Positions 9,883 through 18,872 of a DNA stretch of 64,000 nt are shown here, piece after piece (the stretch's first letter is position 1; each line of letters opens with the position of its first letter). The notes beneath the pieces were generated by a model, which worked only from the letters and a program-made list of their open reading frames with translations, was not told where the DNA came from and ran no database searches. Where the stretch lies: assembly GCF_051652165.1 (NCBI RefSeq), contig NZ_JBOFTR010000014.1:1-64000 (forward strand), in the 5' to 3' direction. The stretch comes from Plesiomonas sp051652165. Lineage in GTDB: Bacteria > Pseudomonadota > Gammaproteobacteria > Enterobacterales > CAMTGL01. The position numbers were made by a program, and so were the translations under genes.

Positions 9883-10472
9883 TGGCTATCCTGCGTTGAT
9901 GGGGCCACTAACTGTAAATCACCGTTCTCTTCACCTTTAATCGCCCAAGGTGCGTTGTGGTTTGCCATACGCTCTGTTGTTTTAAAACTAAGGGTAAAGG
10001 GCAATGAATCCCCGCCGGCATCAAGCCAAATTTGTGGTGGTGGCTGTTTGTTTTTATTTTGCTCATCATTGAGCGTGGTATTTTCATCATGCAAGTTCAG
10101 GCGCATGCGGCTTAATTCCAAATCACTCTCTTGTGCATTTTGCCAGCGGTACTGACCAAGCATCAGATCAAGTGTCAGCCCTTGCGGTAGAGTGACGGCC
10201 GTGGTGAATTTTTGGTCACGCAGCGGTTGCCACTCTCCTTGCTCACGTTGCATCAGTTGGTAGCGCGTTTTATCAATACGAATACCGTATAAACGACCGC
10301 CTAATATGGCCTCTTCTTGCATCAGTTGTGCCAGTGCGAGAAAGCGTTGTGCCTCCTCTTTGGCTTGATCTTGCTTATTATCTGGCAGCATCATCATCAC
10401 ACCACTGCCTGCCAGACCAATAAGAAAGATCACCAACATCATTTCCAGCAGAGTAAAGCCACGGCGTATCAC
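9879..10472 (-). CDS. gspH: Type II secretion minor pseudopilin H
   Basis: I place the start at the GTG at 10472, giving leader MIRRG followed by FTLLEMMLVIFLIGLAG. This GTG shares a base with the gspG stop codon and gives a typical short prepilin leader. An in-frame TTG at 10499 would add nine residues and overlap gspG by 28 bp, which I find less likely. GspH is the minor pseudopilin that links the tip complex to the GspG fibre. Confidence 0.9.
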   Translation of the reverse strand: MIRRGFTLLEMMLVIFLIGLAGSGVMMMLPDNKQDQAKEEAQRFLALAQLMQEEAILGGRLYGIRIDKTRYQLMQREQGEWQPLRDQKFTTAVTLPQGLTLDLMLGQYRWQNAQESDLELSRMRLNLHDENTTLNDEQNKNKQPPPQIWLDAGGDSLPFTLSFKTTERMANHNAPWAIKGEENGDLQLVAPSTQDSQ

Positions 10473-10942
10473 TATTTTTGATACTCGTTGATGTTCCAAT
10501 TACCAATATCGGCAGCACTCCCTTCTCCGCCTTCTTGCCCATCAGAACCTAGTGAGTAAACATCGGTTGCGCCTTTTTCACCTGGGCTAAGATATTGATA
10601 CTCATTACCCCAAGGGTCTTGAGGAAGGCGTTTAATATAGCCCCCTTCGCGGTAATTACGCGGCTCAGGTGTGCCTGAGGGTTTGCTAACTAATGACTGT
10701 AAACCCTGCTCGGTTGTGGGGTAAGTGCTGTTGTCGAGTTTGTACATATCAAGGCTGTTTTCTAAGGCGATGATATCGCTTACGACTTTTTGTTGATCTG
10801 CTTTCTCTTTATTTCCCAACAAATTAGGTACAACTAAGCTGGCTAAAATACCGAGAATCACAATAACCACCATCACTTCAAGCAGGGTAAAACCTTGCTG
10901 GGGGGATGCAGACTGACGAGAAGCGGTGAAAGGCTTTTGCAT
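10472..10942 (-). CDS. gspG: Type II secretion major pseudopilin G
   Basis: The leader MQKPFTASRQSASPQQG precedes FTLLEVMVVIVILGILASL, with Glu5 and the long hydrophobic N-terminal helix. The C-terminal half has the GspG signature DPWGNEYQY and the calcium-loop region around YSLGSDGQEGG. GspG polymerises into the pseudopilus that drives substrates through the secretin. 156 aa with a leader longer than its siblings. Confidence 0.96.
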   Translation of the reverse strand: MQKPFTASRQSASPQQGFTLLEVMVVIVILGILASLVVPNLLGNKEKADQQKVVSDIIALENSLDMYKLDNSTYPTTEQGLQSLVSKPSGTPEPRNYREGGYIKRLPQDPWGNEYQYLSPGEKGATDVYSLGSDGQEGGEGSAADIGNWNINEYQK

Positions 10943-10985
10943 AGTTTTAACTCCTGAAATAAAAAGCCGATCCTCGGCTTACGGT

Positions 10986-12218
10986 TTACATACCGACCAT
11001 GTTATTAAGCTGCAACATAGGTTGCAAAATTGAGATAACAATAAACAGCACAATGCCCGCCATACTGACAATCAGTACCGGTTCAAAAACCCCCAATGCG
11101 AGGCTCACTAACGATTCAAATTCTCGATCTTGGTTATCAGCCGCACGTGTTAACATCTGTTCGAGCTCACCACTGCGCTCACCAGAAGCAATCATGTGCA
11201 GCATCATTGGGGGAAATAATTTACTTTCATCAAGTGCTGCGCGTAGACTTGTGCCTTCACGCACGCGCTCTGATGCTGCCATAACCTGTTGTTCAACATA
11301 GCGGTTTGACGCCACACTCGCTGCAATTTGCATTCCTTCAAGTAAGGGCACACTGCTTGATGACAAAATACTGAGTGTACGTGCAAAACGGGCTGTATTG
11401 AGCCCACGACTGACTTTACCTACCAACGGAATACGTAAAATACGCTGATCCCAACGCAGGCGAATCATTGGGCGTTGTAGCAAACGTTGCCACACGACTG
11501 AGACAGCAAATAATCCGATGACAATCAATAACCCATAGGCTCGAACACCGTCACTGAGCATGATTAAGATCTGGGTTGATGTTGGCAGTGCTTGCCCTAG
11601 ATGCTCAAACTGTGACACCACTTTAGGCACAACAGAAGCCAGCAAAATCCCGATTACCCCGATTGCAACCACGGTGAGTACCAGTGGATAGAGCATCGCT
11701 TGCAGCATTTTGCCTTTCATGTGTTGCCGTTGTTCGGTGTAATCAGCAAGCCGATTTAAGACTGCATCGAGATGCCCTGATTTTTCACCGGCGGCCACCA
11801 TAGCGCAAAATAGCTCATCAAAGACTTTACTGTGTGTACGTAAGCTGTCGGCCAGTGTGTAACCTTCAAGTACCCGTGAGCGCACAGCAAACATGAGTGT
11901 TTTTAGATGTGCTTTTTCACACTGCTCTCCCACTGCCCGTAAACACTCTTCCAGTGGCATCGAGGCTTGTACCAAGGTGGCAAGTTGGCGGGTGATTAGC
12001 GCAAGATCTGCGGCACTTGCACCACGTTGCCAACGTGGAATGCCCGTTTTCACGCCCTCAGCACTCACGCTTTGCCGCGCAGTGCTCTCTATCAGTTCGG
12101 TGGGTAACAACCCTTTATCTCGCAGCAGTTGACGTGCTTGCCGTGTAGAGTCCGCCTCAATAACCCCTTTTTCTGTTTTACCACTGGCGCTCAGGGCGCG
12201 GTATTGATACGCAGCCAT
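10986..12218 (-). CDS. gspF: Type II secretion inner-membrane platform protein F
   Basis: MAAYQYRALSASGKTEKGVI is the typical GspF start. Two repeated cytoplasmic domains alternate with membrane helices near residues 173-195, 225-245 and 380-400. GspF is the central platform protein that interacts with GspE and GspL. 410 aa is standard. The start codon overlaps the gspE stop by one base. Confidence 0.95.
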   Translation of the reverse strand: MAAYQYRALSASGKTEKGVIEADSTRQARQLLRDKGLLPTELIESTARQSVSAEGVKTGIPRWQRGASAADLALITRQLATLVQASMPLEECLRAVGEQCEKAHLKTLMFAVRSRVLEGYTLADSLRTHSKVFDELFCAMVAAGEKSGHLDAVLNRLADYTEQRQHMKGKMLQAMLYPLVLTVVAIGVIGILLASVVPKVVSQFEHLGQALPTSTQILIMLSDGVRAYGLLIVIGLFAVSVVWQRLLQRPMIRLRWDQRILRIPLVGKVSRGLNTARFARTLSILSSSSVPLLEGMQIAASVASNRYVEQQVMAASERVREGTSLRAALDESKLFPPMMLHMIASGERSGELEQMLTRAADNQDREFESLVSLALGVFEPVLIVSMAGIVLFIVISILQPMLQLNNMVGM

Positions 12219-13783
12219 TACCCCTCCCTCGTCACTCGCAGTACTTCTTCGAGAGTGGTGATCCCCATTAAGACTTTACTCATGCCATTTTCACGAATAT
12301 TGGGGCTACGTTGGCGTGTATAACGCTCTATTTCTTGCTCTCCTGCATCACTGTGGATCATTTCACGTACCGTCTCATCTACGACAAGTAATTCATGAAT
12401 GCCGGTACGCCCGCGATAACCTTTTTGGTTACATTTAGGGCAACCTTCTGCATGATACAAGGTGACAGGATCTGTATGAGTGATACCTAATGTTTTACGC
12501 TCTTCGCTTGTAGCTTGTGCAGGGCGGCGGCAATCGGCACACAAGGTGCGAACCAAACGCTGTGCCAAAACACCCAATAGGCTTGATGAAATCAAAAAAG
12601 GCTCAATACCCATATCACGCAAACGGGTCACTGCGCCTACAGCGGTATTAGTGTGCAGCGTTGAGAGCACTAAATGGCCTGTTAATGAGGCTTGTACTGC
12701 AATTTGTGCGGTTTCCAAATCACGAATTTCACCGATCATCACCACATCAGGGTCTTGACGTAAAATAGCGCGCAATCCACGGGCAAAGGTCATATCCACT
12801 TTGCTGTTCACTTGTGTTTGCCCGATGCCTTCAAGGGTGTACTCAATCGGGTCTTCCACTGTCAGAATATTGCGCTCTTGGCTGTTGAGCTCCTGTAAGC
12901 CTGCATACAAAGTGGTACTTTTTCCTGAACCTGTTGGGCCAGTGACCAATAAAATGCCATGTGGCTTGAAGATCAGTGAGCGAAAAATGGTGCTCATTTG
13001 TGGTTGCATACCCAAATGACTAAGTGTCAGGCGTGCTTGATTTTTATCCAGCAAACGCAGTACTACCCGCTCGCCGTGGTTTGATGGCATTGTCGAAACA
13101 CGCACATCTACAGCTCGCCCGCCAAGCAATAGCGCAATTCGACCATCTTGTGGAATACGCTTTTCCGCAATATCCAGCCGCGCCATAACTTTGATCCGCG
13201 AAACCAGTAAGGTGGCCAGTTTTCGGCTTGGCCGCAGCACTTCGCGCAGTACGCCATCAATCCGAAAACGAATCACCAACACTTTCTCGAACGTTTCAAT
13301 GTGAATATCGGATGCGCCCTCTTTGATGGCCTCACCGAGCATAGCGTTGATCAATTTGATGATCGGCGCGTCGTCTTCACTTTCGAGCAGATCTTCAGTC
13401 TGCGGCAGCTCTTCTGCCAGTGTGTAAAAATCACCGTCAGCACTGATATCTTCCATCAGTTGGCGCGCTTCGCTAGAGTCACGCTGGTAAGACTCGGTCA
13501 ATCGCTGCTCAAATTCTGCTGGGGCAAGTTGCTGCACGTGAAACGCACTGCCGATGACACGTCGCAGTTCAAGCAATACCTCAAGCGAGAGTGGTTGAAC
13601 ATGGTAAATACACCCACCTAATCCAACATGGTGCGATAATGTGTCCTCAATCTGGGTCGGTTTCTCTACATCGGTTTGGGCCACGGTCTGATAGGCTGAT
13701 TCCGCATCAAAGATCACCCCAAAACGGCGGGCAAAACTGAACGGTAAACGGCGTGATGGCTGTTCAACGTCCTGCTCACTCAT
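12218..13783 (-). CDS. gspE: Type II secretion ATPase E
   Basis: This is the cytoplasmic hexameric ATPase that powers pseudopilus assembly. Walker A is GPTGSGKSTT at about residues 282-291; the Asp box (TVEDPIEY), Walker B (RQDPDVVMIGEIRD) and His box (GHLVLSTLHTNTA) follow, and the tetracysteine zinc site CADC...CPKC sits in the C-terminal domain. The 521 aa include the N-terminal GspL-binding domain. It overlaps gspD by 4 bp. Confidence 0.97.
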   Translation of the reverse strand: MSEQDVEQPSRRLPFSFARRFGVIFDAESAYQTVAQTDVEKPTQIEDTLSHHVGLGGCIYHVQPLSLEVLLELRRVIGSAFHVQQLAPAEFEQRLTESYQRDSSEARQLMEDISADGDFYTLAEELPQTEDLLESEDDAPIIKLINAMLGEAIKEGASDIHIETFEKVLVIRFRIDGVLREVLRPSRKLATLLVSRIKVMARLDIAEKRIPQDGRIALLLGGRAVDVRVSTMPSNHGERVVLRLLDKNQARLTLSHLGMQPQMSTIFRSLIFKPHGILLVTGPTGSGKSTTLYAGLQELNSQERNILTVEDPIEYTLEGIGQTQVNSKVDMTFARGLRAILRQDPDVVMIGEIRDLETAQIAVQASLTGHLVLSTLHTNTAVGAVTRLRDMGIEPFLISSSLLGVLAQRLVRTLCADCRRPAQATSEERKTLGITHTDPVTLYHAEGCPKCNQKGYRGRTGIHELLVVDETVREMIHSDAGEQEIERYTRQRSPNIRENGMSKVLMGITTLEEVLRVTREG

Positions 13784-15855
13784 ACTTTTAACCCCCGAGC
13801 ATTTAAAAATGCACGGACTTCAGCAGGTAAATCAACGTCTTTACCGTATTCAGGCAAAATTGGCAGTGACGTGCGCGGCATCAGGCTCATACCTTTATCA
13901 TTGCGATAGAGCTGTTCGGCACGAATATAATTGTATTTTCGTTGCGAAACGCCATCAGCGGCCATACCATCACGCAGGATAGTCGGGCGGATAAAGATCA
14001 TTAAATTGCGTTTTTCTTTCTTGTTCGAGGTTGATTTAAACAGGTGGCCTAAAATCGGAATATCGCCCAATAACGGCACTTTTGCGACACTTTCACCGCT
14101 TTGATCATCAATCAACCCTCCCAGTACAATCAGATCGCCATCATCGGCCAATACGGTAGTTTTTAATTTACGCTCGGCAAACACCACATCGAGGTTGGTT
14201 TGGCCCTCTACTTTTGATACTTCTTGTTCAATGGTCAGTTGAACGGCATTCCCTTCGTTGATTTGCGGGGTAACTTTCAGCATGGTGCCGACTTTTTTAC
14301 GTTCAACGGTATTAAACGGATTTTTATTATCAGAGCCGGTGGTTGAACCTGTTAGCACGGGCACATCTTGCCCTACCATGAATGAGGCTTCTTGGTTATC
14401 CAGTGTGGTAATACTTGGGGTTGAGAGTACGTTGGAGTTTGAATCTGTTTTTACTGCTTGTACCAAGGCAGCCCAATCCCCTTTGACAATACCGACTGCC
14501 GCTCCACTGTATGCACTTAAAAGCTGGGTTAATGCAGAGATATCACCAGGTTTATCTGGGTTAATCGTTGTTGAGCCATTATCATTGATGATGGTTGAAC
14601 CCTGTTCAGGTTTGGCCTGATACAGTGCCCCAGCTAACGGGCCGATTGGGATCTGATTACCATTGGCAAATTGCACTAAACCAGCACTTTTTGACCCCCA
14701 CTGCACACCAAAGTTGATGTTATTCCCTTCGGCTATTTCAACAATCAGTGCTTCAACATGAACTTGTGCACGGCGTACATCAAGCTGTGTCACCACACTT
14801 TGTAAAGATTGCATAATATCTTGTGGTGCTGTGACAACCAGCGCATTGGTATTCTTATTTGCTGCAATCGAGACTAACGCGTTACCACGTGCCCCCCCTG
14901 CTGCTTGCCCTTGTTGCGCCTCTTTGCCTGCTTTTAGCGTACCGCTGACTTGGTTGAGGACTTCAACCAGATCTTCTGCTTTACTGTATTTAAGGTAAAA
15001 GACTCGGCTGTTGCCGGTATTTTCAATTTCAGAGTCAAGCTGCCGGACTAAGCGTTTTAAGTTTTCACGTACTGCTGGATCACCACTGATCACAATGCTG
15101 TTAGTTCGTTCATCGGCAACGACTTGTGATTTTAAGGTAGCAGGTTGATTTTGATCGTTAGCTTTATTGAGGCTATCAATCACTCGCACCATCTCTGAGG
15201 CAGAAGCATTATTTAATGCAACCACTTCTGAGGCTTTATTCCCAGTTAAATCAACCCGATGAATCACATCAGCTAAACGGTTAACCACAGATGCGCGGCC
15301 TGTCAGCATAATGACATTTGAAGGGTCATAGTTAACCACGTTGCCTGAGCCTGCATTGTCAATAAGCTGACGCAGTAGCGGTGCGAGTTCTCGCACTGAC
15401 ACATTACGTACAGGAACAACGCGGGTGATCATTTCATCACCTTCAAAACCACCACTACCATTACTAACAACCGGTAAAGGTTCTGTTTTTGCATCGCGTG
15501 ATTTGACCACTTTAAGCACACCGTTATCCATGGGAATCGCTGAATAACCGTTAGCCTGCAATACGTTCAAAAACAACTGATAATATTGGCGTTCCGTGAG
15601 CAAATCGGTGCTGCGAATGTTAATGCGCCCCTGTATTGAGGGGTCAGCAATAATGGTTTTATTTAAATTTCGGCCAACCGTATCAATAAAAGTATTGAGG
15701 TCGGTATCTTTAAAATTTGCCGAAAACTCATTTGCCCATGCAACCCCATGTAGCATCAACAATGATGCCATCGTCAGGGCTTTTAATGTCGGTTTTACCC
15801 GTTTACAGGCAAACCTGAGCTGAGTTAAAGATTCGGATGCAATGTCATTACTCAT
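13780..15855 (-). CDS. gspD: Type II secretion outer-membrane secretin D
   Basis: GspD forms the 15-fold outer-membrane channel. I place the start at the ATG at 15855 (MSNDIASES), which has AAGG upstream; an in-frame ATG at 15885 adds ten residues. A signal peptide ends near LLMLHGVAWA before NEFSANFKDTDL. N0-N3 domains follow, then the secretin domain with VPLLGDIPILGHLF near the C-terminus. No lipobox is visible and no pilotin gene is present in this window. Confidence 0.96.
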   Translation of the reverse strand: MSNDIASESLTQLRFACKRVKPTLKALTMASLLMLHGVAWANEFSANFKDTDLNTFIDTVGRNLNKTIIADPSIQGRINIRSTDLLTERQYYQLFLNVLQANGYSAIPMDNGVLKVVKSRDAKTEPLPVVSNGSGGFEGDEMITRVVPVRNVSVRELAPLLRQLIDNAGSGNVVNYDPSNVIMLTGRASVVNRLADVIHRVDLTGNKASEVVALNNASASEMVRVIDSLNKANDQNQPATLKSQVVADERTNSIVISGDPAVRENLKRLVRQLDSEIENTGNSRVFYLKYSKAEDLVEVLNQVSGTLKAGKEAQQGQAAGGARGNALVSIAANKNTNALVVTAPQDIMQSLQSVVTQLDVRRAQVHVEALIVEIAEGNNINFGVQWGSKSAGLVQFANGNQIPIGPLAGALYQAKPEQGSTIINDNGSTTINPDKPGDISALTQLLSAYSGAAVGIVKGDWAALVQAVKTDSNSNVLSTPSITTLDNQEASFMVGQDVPVLTGSTTGSDNKNPFNTVERKKVGTMLKVTPQINEGNAVQLTIEQEVSKVEGQTNLDVVFAERKLKTTVLADDGDLIVLGGLIDDQSGESVAKVPLLGDIPILGHLFKSTSNKKEKRNLMIFIRPTILRDGMAADGVSQRKYNYIRAEQLYRNDKGMSLMPRTSLPILPEYGKDVDLPAEVRAFLNARGLKV

Positions 15856-15890
15856 GGTTTGCCCTTGTATTACGCAAATGTTCATCGAAT

Positions 15891-16862
15891 TTAAGGCGTA
15901 ACAAGAATGTCATAACGCATTCCTGCACGCTGTACAGTGAGGGTGATACTTGTGAGCGTCGCAAGCTGTTGCATAACCTGCATAGCTTGCTGATCGTCAG
16001 TTAAATCCAACCCATTTAATGCCACCGCAATGTCTTGATCTTTTAAGCCAAATGAGTCAAATAAAGCACGGTTAGCCCCTGGTGAAACACGGTATCCCAC
16101 CAAGGTTTTTTCTTTGCGTATTGGGCTTAATCGAATGTAATTCAGCACTTTTTGCGGATCTTGTGCAATTAAGGCACGCACTGCGGCTAACTCTGTGTTT
16201 ATGGCAGTGCTTTCGGCAGCAGGCTCATCACTCACTGCTGTTTCTTGAACTGGGGGCGTTTTCGTGGTGATGTGAGTTGATGAACGAGTGTTACTCTCGG
16301 CACTTGTAGACTGACGACGCGCGGATAACTCAGTGGCAGCAGGCTCACCGGGCAAACGCAAAACCTCGTGTTGACCGGCGTTATCGAGCAACACTTGCAA
16401 TGGCTCAACGGCTAACAATGTCACGTTTGATCCCCCCACTTTTTCCCCTAGCATATAGCTCTGCTGTTTACCTTGTGCCTCTATCACGGCAACACTGCGG
16501 GCGGCATCTTGACTGGGCGCAACACCACGCAACACAAAATTGAGCTTTGTGGGGACAATCACTTTTTTGGCCGGTTCGTCAACAATTGGGGTTGGCGCTA
16601 ATGACCCAAACCACTGTTGTTGAAAAACCACACCAAGATCTGATTCAGTTAATAAATGAGTAGGGGTTGTTTGTACCTGCACAGGAGCAGTTGGCGGTAA
16701 TACCACAGGGTCTGGTTTTGGCCAAATAAACCACACCAACTGGCCTACGCTCCAAATGCAAGCAAACCATAACGCACGCTGCAACCCGCGTGCACAACGG
16801 TCTTGCCATTGAGGTTGCGTGCACTGATGCAGTATTGTTGAAAATCGGGCAAACAAAACCAC
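15891..16862 (-). CDS. gspC: Type II secretion protein C
   Basis: GspC links the inner-membrane platform to the N0 domain of the secretin. It has one membrane helix around residues 32-48, a Pro-rich linker, the homology-region domain (LNFVLRGVAP, then VAVIE) and a C-terminal PDZ-like domain (residues about 240-323). The start is GTG with AGGGA seven bases upstream. It is the first gene of the operon, so the main promoter should lie in 16863-17339. No gspO prepilin peptidase or gspAB is in the window. Confidence 0.93.
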   Translation of the reverse strand: MVLFARFSTILHQCTQPQWQDRCARGLQRALWFACIWSVGQLVWFIWPKPDPVVLPPTAPVQVQTTPTHLLTESDLGVVFQQQWFGSLAPTPIVDEPAKKVIVPTKLNFVLRGVAPSQDAARSVAVIEAQGKQQSYMLGEKVGGSNVTLLAVEPLQVLLDNAGQHEVLRLPGEPAATELSARRQSTSAESNTRSSTHITTKTPPVQETAVSDEPAAESTAINTELAAVRALIAQDPQKVLNYIRLSPIRKEKTLVGYRVSPGANRALFDSFGLKDQDIAVALNGLDLTDDQQAMQVMQQLATLTSITLTVQRAGMRYDILVTP

Positions 16863-17339
16863 CGCTATTTCCCTATGTTATTAACTCAACAGAGCTCTTG
16901 AGTTACCATAATCACGCAACAAGTAATAAACATGACAAATAATGTCCTTCTCATTACTTTTACACACAATACCAAGCTAAACCGCAACAATACCGTCAAT
17001 TATGGCTTTGCCTGTTTCACACAGAGGGCATTGCACAAGAAAACAACATGACAGATTACTGCAATATTATGCAATAAATCATTACTCACTGAAATGCACA
17101 ACACATTCTTTTTGGAAAATTTCAGTTTAAATCACGAAAATATCATTTGATTAAACATAAAAAACAAGCTATTAGATTTTGACTTTTATTGCTTGCTTTA
17201 CACATCCTTTCCACTCTTTTCTCTCTACTCGTTGTATGACCAAACACTACCTGTACTGCGCTTGCAACAGTAGGTTTCTCATCGCAGAAATGAGATAATT
17301 TTCTTTTATGTTCTCGCTCATCGCAGCAGAGGGTTGCCA
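16863..17339 (+). other. Intergenic region between divergent gspC and hslR
   Basis: This 477-bp AT-rich stretch separates the gsp operon (minus) from hslR-hslO (plus) and must hold both promoters. I see no convincing gene: the long minus-strand reading frame that enters from hslR is antisense to it. I could not assign a specific promoter or operator with confidence. Confidence 0.5.
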
Positions 17340-17780
17340 ATGTGCGGAAAACGCCATCCAAAAAACGGCGGTGCGCCACAAGATATTGACGCTCTTCCTG
17401 CCGTACGCTTAGACAAATGGCTCTGGGCTGCTCGCTTTTATAAAACACGGGCACTTGCACGTGAAATGGTCGACGGCGGCAAAGTGCACTACAACGGTCA
17501 ACGCAGTAAACCGAGCAAACTGGTCGAATCAGGCGCAACCTTGGCATTACGACAGGGAAACGACACGCGAACGGTAGTTATCTTGCAGGTTGCTGAACAG
17601 CGCCGCAGTGCAACTGAAGCACAGTTGATGTATCAAGAAACAGCAGAGAGTATTCAACTGCGCGAACAAGTGAGTCTTGCCCGCAAAATGAATGCATTAT
17701 CTATGCCACACCCTGACCGACGACCCGATAAAAAAGAGCGGCGAGATCTGATCCGCTTTAAATATCACGACGCTGAATAA
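17340..17780 (+). CDS. hslR: Ribosome-associated heat shock protein Hsp15
   Basis: Hsp15 binds the 50S subunit carrying nascent chains released by heat stress. The S4 RNA-binding domain is evident from VRLDKWLWAARFYKTRALA through GGKVHYNGQRSKPSK, and the basic C-terminus PHPDRRPDKKERRD is characteristic. I use the ATG at 17340, six bases after GAGGG. The N-terminus is some 11 residues longer than in E. coli. It is 33 bp upstream of hslO, as in other gammaproteobacteria. Confidence 0.95.
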   Translation: MCGKRHPKNGGAPQDIDALPAVRLDKWLWAARFYKTRALAREMVDGGKVHYNGQRSKPSKLVESGATLALRQGNDTRTVVILQVAEQRRSATEAQLMYQETAESIQLREQVSLARKMNALSMPHPDRRPDKKERRDLIRFKYHDAE

Positions 17781-17813
17781 CAACACAGTGTTATTAATTA
17801 TTGAGAGAATGTT

Positions 17814-18725
17814 ATGCACAACCATGAACTCACATCTCTAAGCCCCAACACACACGACCAACTGCACCGCTATCTGTTTGATAAAGTCTCTGTACGCGGA
17901 GAGATGGTGCGTCTGGCTCAAACTTATCAGCAGATGCTCGATAATCATGACTATCCGCTGCCCGTTCAGCGCCTTCTTGGTGAGATGCTCGTGGCCACAA
18001 GCTTGCTGACCGCAACATTAAAATTTGAGGGTACAATTACAGTACAACTGCAGGGTGATGGCCCATTACGTCTGGCGGTCATTAATGGTGATCACCTGCA
18101 AAAACTGCGCGGTGTTGCCCGTGTTCAGGGGAATATCACTGATGAGATGACGTTGCGCCAGATGATAGGCCAAGGGCATTTAGTGATCACAATTACCCCA
18201 AATCAGGGTGAGCGTTATCAAGGGATTGTGGGTTTAGAAGGTGAGACATTAGCGGAATGCTTAGAGGGCTACTTTGCTCAGTCAGAACAGCTCCCTACCC
18301 GCCTATTTTTACTGACTGGCGCACACCAAGGCCAGCCAGTTGCAGGCGGTTTTTTGCTGCAAGTGCTACCTGATGAACATGCCAATGGCGATGAGTTCGA
18401 ACATTTAAGCCAGTTAACAGTCACCATGACCGCCAATGAAATGTTTGGGTTAGATGCTGAAGAGGTGTTGTATCGCTTGTATCATCAAGAAGAGGTCACT
18501 GTCTACCCCGCGCAAGAGGTTTGCTTTAGTTGTACCTGCTCACGTGAACGCTCTGGCGCAGCCATTTTGACGGTAGATCCGCTGGAAATAGAGCAGATTC
18601 TGTCAGAAAACGGTGAAATTGATATGCATTGCGACTACTGCCAAGCCCATTATCGATTCGATGCGATAGATATTCAGGCACTTCGAAACGGATCACACAT
18701 AAATTCATCAAATCAGCTACACTGA
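17814..18725 (+). CDS. hslO: Redox-regulated chaperone Hsp33
   Basis: Hsp33 becomes an active holdase when oxidants release its zinc. The four zinc cysteines are present near the C-terminus as CTC and CDYC, with the spacing typical of the family. The N-terminal domain starts DQLHRYLFDKVSVRGE. 303 aa is slightly longer than the E. coli protein. It forms an operon with hslR. Confidence 0.96.
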   Translation: MHNHELTSLSPNTHDQLHRYLFDKVSVRGEMVRLAQTYQQMLDNHDYPLPVQRLLGEMLVATSLLTATLKFEGTITVQLQGDGPLRLAVINGDHLQKLRGVARVQGNITDEMTLRQMIGQGHLVITITPNQGERYQGIVGLEGETLAECLEGYFAQSEQLPTRLFLLTGAHQGQPVAGGFLLQVLPDEHANGDEFEHLSQLTVTMTANEMFGLDAEEVLYRLYHQEEVTVYPAQEVCFSCTCSRERSGAAILTVDPLEIEQILSENGEIDMHCDYCQAHYRFDAIDIQALRNGSHINSSNQLH

Positions 18726-18731
18726 TCACAA

Positions 18732-18757
18732 GGCGGGAACATTCCCGCCATTTCTTT
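18732..18757 (+). terminator. Terminator after hslO
   Basis: The inverted repeat GGCGGGAA/TTCCCGCC immediately after the hslO stop, followed by a T-rich tract (ATTTCTTTG), looks like a rho-independent terminator separating hslO from pckA. Confidence 0.75.
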
Positions 18758-18872
18758 GTGTTTCCCTTAAAAATAATAACCAAAGTTTGATGATGCTCGC
18801 TGTATCGATTAGGCACATCATTAGTATGGCTATTAGGAACAAGGAATTGTCCAATTACAAAGGAGCTGAAAG

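Noticed and set aside
17143..17547. Minus-strand reading frame of 134 codons
   Set aside because: Most of it is antisense to hslR, whose homology is clear; composition and lack of a ribosome-binding site argue against coding.
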